The notes below the pieces were generated by a model. The model had not been told where the DNA came from. It did not search any database and was given only the letters and a program-made list of their open reading frames with translations. From contig JAHHGU010000030.1 of assembly GCA_019359765.1 (NCBI GenBank), positions 1-54,666 on the forward strand: 54,666 bases of DNA, given 5' to 3'. This document shows, piece after piece, positions 36,034 to 44,986 of this stretch (its first letter is position 1; each line of letters opens with the position of its first letter). Both the position numbers and the translations under genes were made by a program. Origin of the DNA: Aphanothece sp. CMT-3BRIN-NPC111. GTDB lineage: Bacteria > Cyanobacteriota > Cyanobacteriia > Cyanobacteriales > JAHHGU01.

Positions 36034-37521
36034 TTAGGGTGTGAAAGATTGAGAACGGCGAGTAGTTTTTAAAGTGCGTATATGCCCCTCGAACCAAAGC
36101 CCTATAGCGATCGCACCAACGCCACACAAAATGAAGATCAGGGATTTGAATACTAATCCTGTAGCAGACAACAGAAACCAACTCAGAATTCGCAAAGTTA
36201 ATAGCACCATGCCATTCCAAAAGGCGCTGCGTTTTCCTTGAGCCAGTCCTTCACGCATCAAGCCAGCAGCCAAGAGAAATAGCAGCACATTAAAAATAAA
36301 TGTGGCAAGCAGGGAAATTGGCGCGACACTGATATGCCAGAAGGGAACCAAGGCGGCTATGCAGATGAAGACAGCAATGACAATAGTTGTCAGATTCAAA
36401 TTCCGACGAGTGCGAGGGTTTCTGGCTTGCCATGCTAGACGCAACCACTCAAAGACTGCCAAGCCGCTCAAAATTAAGGCATCCAGCACCGGGAACCAGT
36501 TTAAGCTTGTCGATGGGTCCGCAGTAGGCAGATTAGATAAAAACTCCCAAAGCCAAAGGAAGGATGAGAGATAAAATAGGACGCTGAGGTACAGCAGCGC
36601 CAAAGCGCGAGCAATTTTTGGAAAAGATCCCCTCCATAAGGAGACTAGGGCAGGTTGGTGCCGCTGGTGGGGAATTTTGGCCAAGCCACCGTCATCGTAG
36701 CCCCATAACAGGGCTGGGGGTAGGGCAAAGGCGATCGCTAAAACCCAACCCGTTGGCTGAAAGGAAAACAGATCGAACAGTCTGAAGCTGAACGGTTGCA
36801 GGTTAGCTTCTAGAGAAGAAACGACTGCGATCGCAGCCAGCCCAAAAATAGCGCCAGAACGACACCAATAGGCTAGGGGTACAAACATTAAGCCTGCCAA
36901 GAGGGGCATATGTTGCCCCATTAAGGATGCCCAGGAAAATTCCTCGATCGCGGATGATGTTAACCAACTCTGCTGGGCAAACTCCCACCAAAAACCCCAG
37001 TAGCCCAACCCGATGAGGATAATTGACAGCACACCCAAGGATGTTAAACGCAGGCTGTAAGCCATTGCCAGCACGCCTACCCCCCAAGCTAGCAACAACT
37101 CATACAAGGGGCCACTGATGTGAAACATCTGACCCATCAGCCCCATATTCGCCCCTAAAATTAGTGCCCCTAAGAGTAATAATCCATGACCGAGACGTTG
37201 TTGTGCCCCCTTAGCTCGGTTCCCCAAATAAAAACCAGTGATATTCACTCCCATAAATAAGCTCAACAGCAGCGTCACCTTTCCCTCTCGTGGTAACTCC
37301 TGCCAGTTCGCTGCTACAAAGATAATTACTCCTAAGCCGATCAGAATACTCCCCAACCCCATCAATATCGTGACGAAACTGTTGTGGGCAGAAGTATCCA
37401 AGGCATTAAATTGATAGCGCTCTGATAACTGTTCGTATAGGTCAGTATTAATTAGCCCCTCAGCTTGCCAAAGATCTGCTTCTTGGTATAACTGGCGGCG
37501 AAACTTATCTGAAACCATCAC
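36034..37521 (-). CDS. DUF2157 multi-span membrane protein
   Basis: 495 residues. A short N-terminal soluble region (RRQLYQEADLWQAEGLI) is followed by about 13 membrane segments. This is the DUF2157 layout, in which the soluble part is followed by hydrophobic pairs separated by short loops. It is paired with the GDYXXLXY protein on the same strand, so the two probably form one complex. No transport motif is seen. Confidence 0.82.
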   Translation of the reverse strand: MMVSDKFRRQLYQEADLWQAEGLINTDLYEQLSERYQFNALDTSAHNSFVTILMGLGSILIGLGVIIFVAANWQELPREGKVTLLLSLFMGVNITGFYLGNRAKGAQQRLGHGLLLLGALILGANMGLMGQMFHISGPLYELLLAWGVGVLAMAYSLRLTSLGVLSIILIGLGYWGFWWEFAQQSWLTSSAIEEFSWASLMGQHMPLLAGLMFVPLAYWCRSGAIFGLAAIAVVSSLEANLQPFSFRLFDLFSFQPTGWVLAIAFALPPALLWGYDDGGLAKIPHQRHQPALVSLWRGSFPKIARALALLYLSVLFYLSSFLWLWEFLSNLPTADPSTSLNWFPVLDALILSGLAVFEWLRLAWQARNPRTRRNLNLTTIVIAVFICIAALVPFWHISVAPISLLATFIFNVLLFLLAAGLMREGLAQGKRSAFWNGMVLLTLRILSWFLLSATGLVFKSLIFILCGVGAIAIGLWFEGHIRTLKTTRRSQSFTP

Positions 37522-37710
37522 TTTCTCCGAGTTCCGCTCCTGGATTTGCTCTACTTCACTATAAACTCAGTTTCAGCGCCGTCACCTGCTCCAATTTAAT
37601 TGAGCGTTACAGTTTAAATAACCGTCTGCGTATGCAAAAAATATCTAATTTTTTACTTAAAATCAGTTTGCGTTTATTCAATGGCTCATATTATGTCTGA
37701 CGCACCTAAG

Positions 37711-37738
37711 GTAGAGACGTTGTATACAGCGTTTCTAC
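37711..37738. repeat. Imperfect palindrome, dispersed GTAGAGACG type
   Basis: GTAGAGACG faces CGTTTCTAC around TTGTATACAG. A related palindrome, GACGTTCC-gcc-GGAACGTC, lies at 51637-51655. Confidence 0.5.
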
Positions 37739-37890
37739 AGTGGTTAGGATTTTGGTTATTATGACTAATTAATCGGAAATGATATCAGCTATTAATAAAA
37801 AGTGTTAATAAGCAGAAAAGAATCAAAGCCAATTTAGATCGTATGACCAAAAATAACTGGATTCAAGCCCCCAAATTAATACGCAAGTGT

Positions 37891-37914
37891 CAATCCAAAA
37901 TCCAAAATCCAAAA
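37891..37914. repeat. CCAAAAT heptamer tandem repeat
   Basis: Three tandem units, the inverse of the array at 3619-3641. Confidence 0.6.
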
Positions 37915-37972
37915 ACGCTCTTAACCCCCTTATGCAGTTGGAAAGTTAAGAGCGCTCCTACTACCCATCTTG

Positions 37973-38650
37973 CTATCTAGTGATGAAATAACTTTCACTC
38001 GCATTCCCGTATAGGGATAACCGCTGCTGGTAAAACTGCTTGAGCTTACCCATTGATTTAGGATGCTGTCCGTAGTTGTTGCAGGGGAAGCTTGCCCAAA
38101 TACCACCCACCTTGCAGGCGGCTTTCTCAAACCTTCCAGCCAGAAGATCCGGCATTGCCCCCTTTTGCTGAATAAAGTAGAGAGCCATCTTGTCTTGAGA
38201 TTCTGGGGAAAAGTCCTTTAAGCCAAGTTTTGGAGCCAATTTATCCCAATTAAAGCCCATCATCTGGTATCGACCAGCAGCCGTAGAGCAGACTCGCCTG
38301 CCACTAATAGGAGCGCATTGCTTAACTTTGGGATGGGTGGAGAAGTTGTTGAAGAAACCTTTGAAGACCAAGGTTTGATAGCTTCTATCGTCAATAGTCC
38401 CAGTCTCAGCCCAACTAATGACGTCTAAAAATGCCCGGACTTGCGGTAAATTAATAGTGCTGGTGGCTGTTTTTGCAGGCTTTTCAAAATCCATTGAAGT
38501 TTCTATTGCAGCTACAGATCTTTGAGGCGCGATCTGTGCTATAGCTCTGGGTGACATAGTGGCACCTGAAACGGCAAGAAAAGTCACAGCAGCAGTAGCA
38601 ATAGGGCGTGCGATGACGGAGAAAAGTGAAACTGAAGGGCTTGCTTTCAT
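37973..38650 (-). CDS. Secreted lambda-R-like murein lytic enzyme (GH104)
   Basis: 225 residues. The N-terminal about 40 form a signal sequence with an Ala-rich end. The catalytic domain from about residue 68 follows the phage lambda R endolysin (lytic transglycosylase) closely: RAFLDVISWAETGT with the likely catalytic glutamate, STAAGRYQMMGFNWD, LGLKDFSPESQDKMAL, and GGIWASFPCNNYGQ. Two extra cysteine pairs occur (for example in the CAPISGRRVC insertion), which fits a protein working outside the cytoplasm. No holin, spanin or other phage gene is nearby, so a host role in cell-wall turnover is more likely than lysis. Confidence 0.85.
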   Translation of the reverse strand: MKASPSVSLFSVIARPIATAAVTFLAVSGATMSPRAIAQIAPQRSVAAIETSMDFEKPAKTATSTINLPQVRAFLDVISWAETGTIDDRSYQTLVFKGFFNNFSTHPKVKQCAPISGRRVCSTAAGRYQMMGFNWDKLAPKLGLKDFSPESQDKMALYFIQQKGAMPDLLAGRFEKAACKVGGIWASFPCNNYGQHPKSMGKLKQFYQQRLSLYGNASESYFITR

Positions 38651-38931
38651 GCATTAAATAGTAATGAGTCTCAGGAAGGTATTTTATCTATTGCTAGATG
38701 TCAGTGAACGCGAAAAGCGTCTACCCGCCTTCAATAGTTCAAGATATGCAAATTTATGAAAACTTTCCTCAGTAAATTCACTAATAATAAAGGGCGTAGA
38801 CCGGAAAATTCAGTGATATTAGGCAAAGGTAGTGAGGGCAGTAGTATTTATACTTAGCCTATGCCCCTATGAATAATTAAAACTTTGCAAAGCGGCTTTT
38901 TATGGTATGATACCGTCTATTTTTACTGCTC

Positions 38932-38962
38932 GTACAGCGCTCGCGCTGGGGGTCGCTTGTAC
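38932..38962. repeat. GC-rich palindromic repeat
   Basis: GTACAGCGCTCGCGCTGG at the left and GTCGCTTGTAC at the right. GTAC ends face each other, with inner AGCG/CGCT pairing. It stands out in an AT-rich spacer. Confidence 0.5.
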
Positions 38963-39072
38963 AAATTTTGAGATAGAACGGCAAGATTTTGCCTTCTTAA
39001 AAATTTACTATCACTTTAATAGAGGCAATTAAATATCAAGATTATTGGTTAATTGCGCCACGCTTAGGTTTT

Positions 39073-39150
39073 CTTAAGCTCATCCCCCACGGTCCTGGCA
39101 AGAGGAATTTCCCGTTAGTTAATAGTTGTTATTTCTTACAAACTATTGTC
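39073..39150. repeat. Dispersed repeat, copy A
   Basis: CTTAAGCTCATCCCCC, then GGCAAGAGGAATTT, then AGTTGTTATTTCTTACAAAC. The same blocks in the same order occur at 51533-51630 (copy B), which carries an extra palindrome. Confidence 0.5.
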
Positions 39151-39173
39151 TAAACGTTCCAGGCTTTACCCTA

Positions 39174-39779
39174 TCAAGATTTTTCCATAACACAAAATAG
39201 TGCTTTTGGCAGCGAGTCTGACGGTCCTTGATATACTGTTTCTTCAACAGAACGGACGTTGAATTTATTGCCGAAAATTTCCTGAATTTGTTCAGGTTTA
39301 AATCGATAAGGACCTTGCTCTGCTGGTTGCAAGTGGCTAAAGCATTTAAGGAACAAGTAACCTCCAGGTTGAATCAAATTAGCTACAACACGCACATAGT
39401 CTTGTCTGCGCTCTGGCGGTAGTACGTGGAAACAGCCGCGATCGAATACCAAATTAAATTTTTGGTCAAGATTACTGTTGAGAATATCATCCTGTTTCCA
39501 GGAAATATTTAATTTCTTTTCTGTGGCTATACCTTGAGCTTTCTGGATAGCTGTGTCTGAAAGATCGGTGGCAGTGACTTGAAAACCTCGCTCAGCTAAC
39601 GCCATAGCCTGGGTACCAGGTCCCGTACCGAGATCCCATGCTGTCCCTGTATGCAGGTTGAGTTTAGTTAATGCCTTTTCAAGATCCGCATCAAGATCCG
39701 GATTAAACCAAGGCATGGTTTCTACTTCTTTTTCCTGGTACAACTTTTCCCACTCAGGAAACCCACGCTGTTGATTCAT
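39174..39779 (-). CDS. Class I SAM-dependent methyltransferase
   Basis: 201 residues. Motif I is AWDLGTGPGTQAMALAERG, with the acidic end of strand 2 in VTATDLSDTAIQKAQ, then KQDDILNSNL and FNLVFDRGCFHVLPPE. The start PEWEKLYQEKEVETMPW and these parts recall the TehB and thiopurine-methyltransferase-like group. Substrate unknown. Single gene, divergent from the dynamin-like gene. Confidence 0.87.
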   Translation of the reverse strand: MNQQRGFPEWEKLYQEKEVETMPWFNPDLDADLEKALTKLNLHTGTAWDLGTGPGTQAMALAERGFQVTATDLSDTAIQKAQGIATEKKLNISWKQDDILNSNLDQKFNLVFDRGCFHVLPPERRQDYVRVVANLIQPGGYLFLKCFSHLQPAEQGPYRFKPEQIQEIFGNKFNVRSVEETVYQGPSDSLPKALFCVMEKS

Positions 39780-39931
39780 TGGTTGACTCCTTGAAGTCTA
39801 TGCGTACAAGTCAGTATATCTTCAATTCCTCAAAGCGACTTCAGGGAGTAAGTGCGATCGCCATCTTGAGCTTATGAATGTCAAATGGGTACTCTTAAAG
39901 AAGTGTACCTATTTCTAAAGCATTTGCCACT

Positions 39932-42391
39932 ATGACTAAAATGTTACCCCAATGCCTAAACCTGCAAGAACAGGTTGATACTTTGTTACATCTGCTACAT
40001 CAAGAATCGTCTTTACGTGCTGAAGATACCACCGCTGTCCAAGCCTCCCTAAGAAAGGCGGTTTCCCCAACATTTGAAATAGTCTTTGCTGGTGCGTTTA
40101 GTGCTGGTAAATCGATGCTAATCAACGCGCTACTAGAGCGGGAACTGCTGTACAGTGCAGAAGGGCACGCCACTGGTACGGAATGTTATATTGCTGATGC
40201 CAAACCAAACGAGGAAAGGGTTGTTCTGACATTTCTAAGTGAAGTTGAGATTCGAGAGCAGGCGATCGCACTCTGCCAGCAGCTAGGATTAACAACAGAC
40301 ATAAATATTAACCAACCCGAAGTAATTGATATGCTGCGTCGGGGGTGCGAAGCAATCGTCCAAAACGAAGGCGGAGAAAGTAAATCAGAACGGGCAAAAC
40401 AAGCTAACGCGCTCAAGTTGCTGCTAGAGGGGTTTGTAGGCAACCGCGATCGCATCCACACCCTCAACAATGCTACCTATTCAATGGAGCAATTTGACTT
40501 CAAAAACCTCAAGGAAGCCGCTGGTTATGCTCGTCGTGGTAGTAATAGTGCGGTTTTAAAACGAGTTGAATATTACTGCCATCATCCTTTATTGCAAGAT
40601 GGCAACGTCCTCATTGATACGCCGGGAATTGATGCTCCAGTTGAAAAGGATGCTCAACTCACTTATAACAAAATTGAACACCCTGATACTTCGGCGGTTG
40701 TATGTGTTCTTAAACCAGCAGCAGCTGGGGACATGACAAAGGAAGAAACGGAACTCTTAGAGAAGATGCGGAGTAATCCAGGGATTCGCGATCGCGTCTT
40801 CTACATATTCAACCGCATCGACGAAACTTGGTACAACAACCAACTGCGGCAACGGCTAGATGATTTAATTAATTCTCAGTTCCGAGATACGCCCAAAGTT
40901 TATAAAACCAGTGGTTTATTGGGCTTTTACGGTAGTTTGATTAAAAATACGAGTGGGCGCGATCGCTTTGGTTTAGATTCCTCCATATTTGCCGAAAGTG
41001 TCAAAAGCACCGGCATCCGGGAGGAAACACCGCAATTTGTGAATGAATTTAATCGTTACTGTGCTAATTCCGGCAAGCTATCTCCTTCTCAGTTTAAGAT
41101 TTCCGTTCACAGCTACGAAACACCGAATGAGAACTATGTGCGGATTTTAGCAGAACAGGGAACACCCCTCGTAAAACAGCTAATTGAAGATAGCGGTATT
41201 GAGGAATTTCGGGCTGCAATTACTCGCTATCTTACAGAAGAAAAGCGACCCCAATTATTTGCCAATCTAGCTGATGATTTGCAACCCTTGTGCATTAGCC
41301 TGCGTAAACATTATATGGCTATGGAGCGAGAGCTAGACAGTCAACCTCGCGAAATTGAGGCCATGAAAGCGCGGGAACTGGAACGCCTCAACCATGAACT
41401 ACAGCAAGTAGGACAGGAGTTTCGCCAGCATATGGCTGAAGAAGTAAACCAGCTGGTGACGAACGGCGACGATGCTTTTGAGACAGATTTTCGCCTGCTG
41501 CAAGCACGCATGATTCGCCGTTTAGATGAGTTGCTGGATACGTTTTCTGTTGAAGCTGCCTACAGGCGTGCTACGCTTACTCATCCTCGCAATGCCACAG
41601 CACCTTTAATTGCGGTTTTGGTAGAAGCACTTTATTATTTAGCAAATCAGCTGGAAGATATCTTGGTGGATTCTACCCAAGAAGCGATCGCCAGCTTGTT
41701 CCAACGTTTAATTGACCGAGTTCACAAGTCAGAATACTACCGTCAACTATACCGCTTGTTGGGTAATGATGGCGGGATTGAGCAACAGCTGAAAGGGCTA
41801 GAAAAACAGGTTTCTCACGCTTTGGTGGCTGCGGCGCGGATAGAGTGCGATCGCTTTGTGCGCGAAAGCCCCCGCTTTTATGATGAAGGCACGTTCTCAA
41901 TTTATCAATTCCGGCAAACGTTGCTGCAAACTTCCCAAGGTTACGACTGCGAAAGCATGGTAGAAGCAGAACCAGCAATTCGGCAGTTGTTAAAGTTAGA
42001 TTTTGAGCCAAAAGTCTCTGAAACAATTCGGCGTAACTTCCGACAAACTATCAATCAAACTCTCAAAACTCATCTGTTACCGTCGGCAGAAAAACAGGCA
42101 TATGAAATTTTGCAGCAATATAATCAAGCTCGTGCTTATCTAGAGCAAACTTTAGAGAAAGAGGCGGAAGAAAAAATTAGTCGCAATCAACGATTGCTAA
42201 GTGAAGTTGAGCAAAAGATTGATAGCTATAATCAAGCAATTGCTGGTATCAACAATTGTTTACAGGCGATGCAATTGTACGAGCATCAAATGCCTGTAAT
42301 TGCTGAAGGCGATGTTATCCCAGTTTCTCTTAATCTAGAAGCTGCTACTATTACTGACTCAGCTAGAATAGCAGACGCTGTAGAAGTATAG
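39932..42391 (+). CDS. Bacterial dynamin-like GTPase
   Basis: 819 residues. G1 P-loop GAFSAGKS at 54-61, with a preceding helix; G3 DTPGIDAP near 229; and a G4-like FNRID near 293. After the GTPase domain (about to 470) comes a long helical stalk with coiled-coil segments (for example around 480-520 and 730-790). A hydrophobic patch near residues 555-580 (APLIAVLVEALYYLANQL) could be the membrane paddle. Such proteins reshape or fuse membranes; in cyanobacteria a thylakoid role is plausible but inferred. It is followed by a hairpin and the KGK gene. Confidence 0.87.
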   Translation: MTKMLPQCLNLQEQVDTLLHLLHQESSLRAEDTTAVQASLRKAVSPTFEIVFAGAFSAGKSMLINALLERELLYSAEGHATGTECYIADAKPNEERVVLTFLSEVEIREQAIALCQQLGLTTDININQPEVIDMLRRGCEAIVQNEGGESKSERAKQANALKLLLEGFVGNRDRIHTLNNATYSMEQFDFKNLKEAAGYARRGSNSAVLKRVEYYCHHPLLQDGNVLIDTPGIDAPVEKDAQLTYNKIEHPDTSAVVCVLKPAAAGDMTKEETELLEKMRSNPGIRDRVFYIFNRIDETWYNNQLRQRLDDLINSQFRDTPKVYKTSGLLGFYGSLIKNTSGRDRFGLDSSIFAESVKSTGIREETPQFVNEFNRYCANSGKLSPSQFKISVHSYETPNENYVRILAEQGTPLVKQLIEDSGIEEFRAAITRYLTEEKRPQLFANLADDLQPLCISLRKHYMAMERELDSQPREIEAMKARELERLNHELQQVGQEFRQHMAEEVNQLVTNGDDAFETDFRLLQARMIRRLDELLDTFSVEAAYRRATLTHPRNATAPLIAVLVEALYYLANQLEDILVDSTQEAIASLFQRLIDRVHKSEYYRQLYRLLGNDGGIEQQLKGLEKQVSHALVAAARIECDRFVRESPRFYDEGTFSIYQFRQTLLQTSQGYDCESMVEAEPAIRQLLKLDFEPKVSETIRRNFRQTINQTLKTHLLPSAEKQAYEILQQYNQARAYLEQTLEKEAEEKISRNQRLLSEVEQKIDSYNQAIAGINNCLQAMQLYEHQMPVIAEGDVIPVSLNLEAATITDSARIADAVEV

Positions 42392-42401
42392 TCATAGCAA
42401 T

Positions 42402-42426
42402 GTATGGTGGGCGATGCCCGCCATAC
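42402..42426 (+). terminator. Hairpin 10 bases past the dynamin-like gene
   Basis: GTATGG-T-GGGC faces GCCC-G-CCATAC around GAT. There is no T-run, so termination is uncertain; it may be a dispersed GC-rich repeat. Its position argues that the KGK gene starts at 42434 rather than at the ATG inside the stem. Confidence 0.4.
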
Positions 42427-42433
42427 TGCTAAT

Positions 42434-42853
42434 ATGTATTTACAAATTTCCACCATACCGCTGAAGCTTGATATGGATGATAATTTCCAACTACTAAAAT
42501 CAAATGCAGTTGTGACTGTAAGCAGTTATTATAAAATTGTCATGTCACATTGTACGTTTAGAGTAGGTGAATTTATAGAAGCTATGACAGGAATACTCAG
42601 TAAAAATATAATTGTAGGTAATGATTTTAATAAAAAAGAAGATTTAATAAAGTGGTTTAGCGAGGGAATAAATGGTGAAATACTTAGTCCTAACAAGGAA
42701 TGGAAAAATGGTAAGGTAAGAATAAAAGTCACTCTTGAGTTTTGCCCTGATGAGCCTGATGTTGAAGAAACACCAGTTAGCAATAATCTAGAAATCAGCG
42801 AACCAGAATCGCCGCTTGATGATATTCGTAAAATGATTAACGAACAAAGCTAG
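42434..42853 (+). CDS. KGK domain protein
   Basis: 139 residues from the ATG at 42434; an ATG at 42404 lies in a hairpin and is less likely. The cyanobacterial KGK family layout is visible: MDDNFQLLKSNAVVTV at the start, FRVGEFIEAM, and the end block WKNGKVRIKVTLEFCPDEPDVEE followed by SPLDDIRKMINE. In the family this block has K-G-K; here it is N-G-K. Function unknown. It is downstream of the dynamin-like gene on the same strand. Confidence 0.7.
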   Translation: MYLQISTIPLKLDMDDNFQLLKSNAVVTVSSYYKIVMSHCTFRVGEFIEAMTGILSKNIIVGNDFNKKEDLIKWFSEGINGEILSPNKEWKNGKVRIKVTLEFCPDEPDVEETPVSNNLEISEPESPLDDIRKMINEQS

Positions 42854-42936
42854 TAAAATAAATACTAAATAAAATACCCTAGAATTGCATTATTCCAGGG
42901 TTAAAAGCTCGTTTAAAAATGTCTGACGACTGAAGT

Positions 42937-42988
42937 CGCGGCTATACGAATTTAGGCTGCCTACGCAGCCTAAATTCGTATAGCCGCG
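42937..42988. repeat. Perfect 24-bp inverted repeat (hairpin)
   Basis: Arms at 42937-42960 and 42965-42988 are exact reverse complements, with a CTAC loop. The arm begins CGCGGCTATACGAATTTAGG. It lies between the ends of the convergent KGK gene and the 101-residue gene, so it could terminate both, though no strong T-run is present. Confidence 0.85.
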
Positions 42989-43031
42989 TAGGGTGTATCT
43001 GTAATAAAGAGATGCTTCCTATTTACTCGTC

Positions 43032-43337
43032 CTATTTGCCGCTATAGTAAAAAGCGATTTCTTTATCTTTAAGAGGGGCAAAGTTGGCATCGGTAAGCAT
43101 CTGATTTAATTCATCCTGCGAAATATGCTTAGCCCCAATACGAACAATTCTAGAACGCATGGTGTTGGATACACCGCTGCGTTGTCGCCCAGCTTCTAGC
43201 CCCATCACTTTTTTATATAGTTCTAATTTGGCATTGGGAATGGGAGAACCGTCAAAATCAATGCCCTTGGCGATCGCATCATCAATAGCATCAGCACCTG
43301 TGGTTGTTTCTGGGTTTGGGGTGATTTCCGTAGACAT
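43032..43337 (-). CDS. Hypothetical cyanobacterial protein
   Basis: 101 residues, soluble, mixed charge. The central part LYKKVMGLEAGRQRSGVSNTMRSRIVRIG and the end SQDELNQMLTDANFAPLKDKEIAFYYSGK look like a small helical domain with an EF-hand-like loop, but no calcium motif is complete. I recall no named family. Good coding look: balanced codons, HIP1 site inside, clear ATG. Confidence 0.6.
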   Translation of the reverse strand: MSTEITPNPETTTGADAIDDAIAKGIDFDGSPIPNAKLELYKKVMGLEAGRQRSGVSNTMRSRIVRIGAKHISQDELNQMLTDANFAPLKDKEIAFYYSGK

Positions 43338-43706
43338 TGCAGGGTAGGCTCGTGTTTACAGCATTATTGTATATGAGTTGCTATAATAATCGTCATCTTT
43401 CGAGATAAATAGTAAGACAATTTTATATATTAAAGATTGATATGGAACATCTCTACATCTCCCTAAGAAGCAGACAGCCTTCAAAATCTTAAATCTTAAG
43501 TTTTTGTGGCTCTTCCGTACTTGCTATGCTAAATCATTAGTTTCAAGTGCCTCCCAGCTAGCTGTATACGATTCCGGTGCGATAGCGCGCTTCGCGCCGC
43601 AAGCTGCTATAAGACAGATTTACCTTGAATGATTCTCAAAGCAAGGCTTTGAGAATCATTCAAGGTAAATGAGCATACCTTTGTACGGAAGACCCGTTTT
43701 TGCTCA
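43338..43706. other. Repeat-rich intergenic region
   Basis: 369 bp. It contains a GC-rich dispersed repeat at about 43580-43610 (GATAGCGCGCTTCGCGCCGC) and the perfect hairpin at 43618-43670. No gene was seen. Confidence 0.6.
43618..43670. repeat. Perfect 25-bp inverted repeat (hairpin)
   Basis: Arms at 43618-43642 and 43646-43670 are exact reverse complements with an AAG loop. The arm begins ATTTACCTTGAATGATTCTC. It lies 36 bp past the stop of the CHRD-like gene. There is no following T-run on that strand. Confidence 0.88.
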
Positions 43707-44204
43707 CTAGAACTCTTCAAATACCTGACCTCGTACAGCCGGAATCCTGGCCCCTGTATTGAATTGGACGTAATAATTATTTGGGCGCTCGGCAATAGGT
43801 GAAATGGTAGCGAAAGGAACGGTTACGCAACCACCACCGTGTTGCTTATCATCTACAGTAACAAATGGAACCTGCATATTCGTAATAGTAATTATTGCTG
43901 GATTGGCTTGGCCTACTCTTCCTGGATGGAAGGTAATAGAGGTAATGGGTGCCAGATCCTCAGCCTCAGCCAGCACGCATAGCTTTACATTATTTGCATC
44001 TTTGAGCAATATGTTAGCGCGGATAGTCCCATTGCCATCCGGATCACCAGCAACCCCTACTACATACCCTCCCAAAAGGTGGGAAGTTGCGAATAAAGGA
44101 AAATCTTCTGGTGTTGGTACCGCTGTGGCTCCGGGTAAAGTAGTCAATGACAAAGTACTGAGAATCCCGACAGTAGAAACAATTCCAAGACGACGAAGGT
44201 TCAT
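43707..44204 (-). CDS. Secreted CHRD-like protein
   Basis: 165 residues from the ATG at 44204; a TTG at 44219 is the alternative. Signal peptide: MNLRRLGIVSTVGILSTLSL with cleavage near the Ala-Thr-Ala run. The mature part ends in PNNYYVQFNTGARIPAVRGQV, which resembles the CHRD domain end (YVN-x-H-T...IRGQ), although the usual H-I-H centre is not seen. Two cysteines may pair. It would act in the periplasm or outside. The CHRD link is tentative. Confidence 0.6.
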   Translation of the reverse strand: MNLRRLGIVSTVGILSTLSLTTLPGATAVPTPEDFPLFATSHLLGGYVVGVAGDPDGNGTIRANILLKDANNVKLCVLAEAEDLAPITSITFHPGRVGQANPAIITITNMQVPFVTVDDKQHGGGCVTVPFATISPIAERPNNYYVQFNTGARIPAVRGQVFEEF

Positions 44205-44219
44205 ACCTGCTTTCCGCAA

Positions 44220-44651
44220 AATCTATCTAAAGGTGGCTACTTCTTTGACAATAAAGTAGGTAAACCCAAGTAACCTCCGTGCTTATACGGAATTAAAGTC
44301 GAAACTGTCTATTTTTTGTGAACAGCACTTACGCAGGGCAAATGCTCTATATCCCCAGATAGCTTACCAGGCTTGGAGGCTCCTACCTGAAATTTTATTG
44401 TATAAATAAAATATAATATAAATGCTTACTGTTCATTAATTATATGATTTTATAAATATGCGATCGCCAAGGCTCTTAAGCACAAAAATTGACAAACACG
44501 CCTCTATTAAGAGAAATAGCAAATTTTAATACTTGAGAAATAAAAATTTCACATAACACTGGTAATTATTACTTGATAAAAATACTTAGTAATAGCGATC
44601 CTGCCGGCATCGAAGCCCAATACCTAACTAGGACACTCAGCAAAATAACCC
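44220..44651. other. Intergenic region, AT-rich
   Basis: 432 bp. I see no gene, array or clear hairpin. One HIP1-like GCGATCGC sits at about 44460. Confidence 0.5.
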
Positions 44652-44897
44652 ATGAGCAAAACGCCCCGGATTCGCATCCCTCCAGAGGTAAGAAAGTATG
44701 TTTTTGAGCGCGATCGCTATCAGTGCAAAAGCTGTGGTAAAACGAAGCTAGAGACTGAACTCACCATTGACCACATCATCCCTTTAGCCAGCGGCGGTGC
44801 CAACGATATCAGCAACTTGCAAACTCTCTGTCGCGCTTGTAACCAGCAGAAAAAACACCACTTCGATCCTCGCTTCCGGCGTAATTTTGATCTTTGA
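44652..44897 (+). CDS. Small HNH endonuclease
   Basis: 81 residues. One HNH domain: zinc ligands in CKSCG near residue 25 and CRACNQQK near 62, the catalytic pair in TIDHIIPLASGG near 40, and the asparagine in DISNLQ. It is complete and standalone. It could be a restriction-type or homing-type nuclease, or a host DNA-processing factor; nothing beside it settles this. Confidence 0.88.
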   Translation: MSKTPRIRIPPEVRKYVFERDRYQCKSCGKTKLETELTIDHIIPLASGGANDISNLQTLCRACNQQKKHHFDPRFRRNFDL

Positions 44898-44986
44898 CAT
44901 CCTTACGCTATGACAAGAGAGGTGAAAAGACTCAATAGGCAGCAATACAACTATTGAATTTACTTTATACAAAGTAGCGAGTGCCC

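Larger units (their letters stand above)
37522..37972. other. Intergenic region with palindrome and tandem repeat
   Basis: 451 bp. It holds an imperfect palindrome at 37711-37738 (GTAGAGACGTTGTATACA and its mirror) and the CCAAAAT-type repeat at 37891-37914. No gene was seen. It lies upstream of the DUF2157 gene, so its promoter should be at the left end. Confidence 0.6.
38651..39173. other. Intergenic region with a palindrome and dispersed repeat
   Basis: 523 bp without a gene. It carries the palindromic repeat at 38932-38962 and copy A of a dispersed repeat at 39073-39150. Confidence 0.55.

Noticed and set aside
37973..38650. Prophage remnant
   Set aside because: The lysozyme-like gene resembles lambda R, but has a signal peptide and no phage neighbour, integrase or att site.
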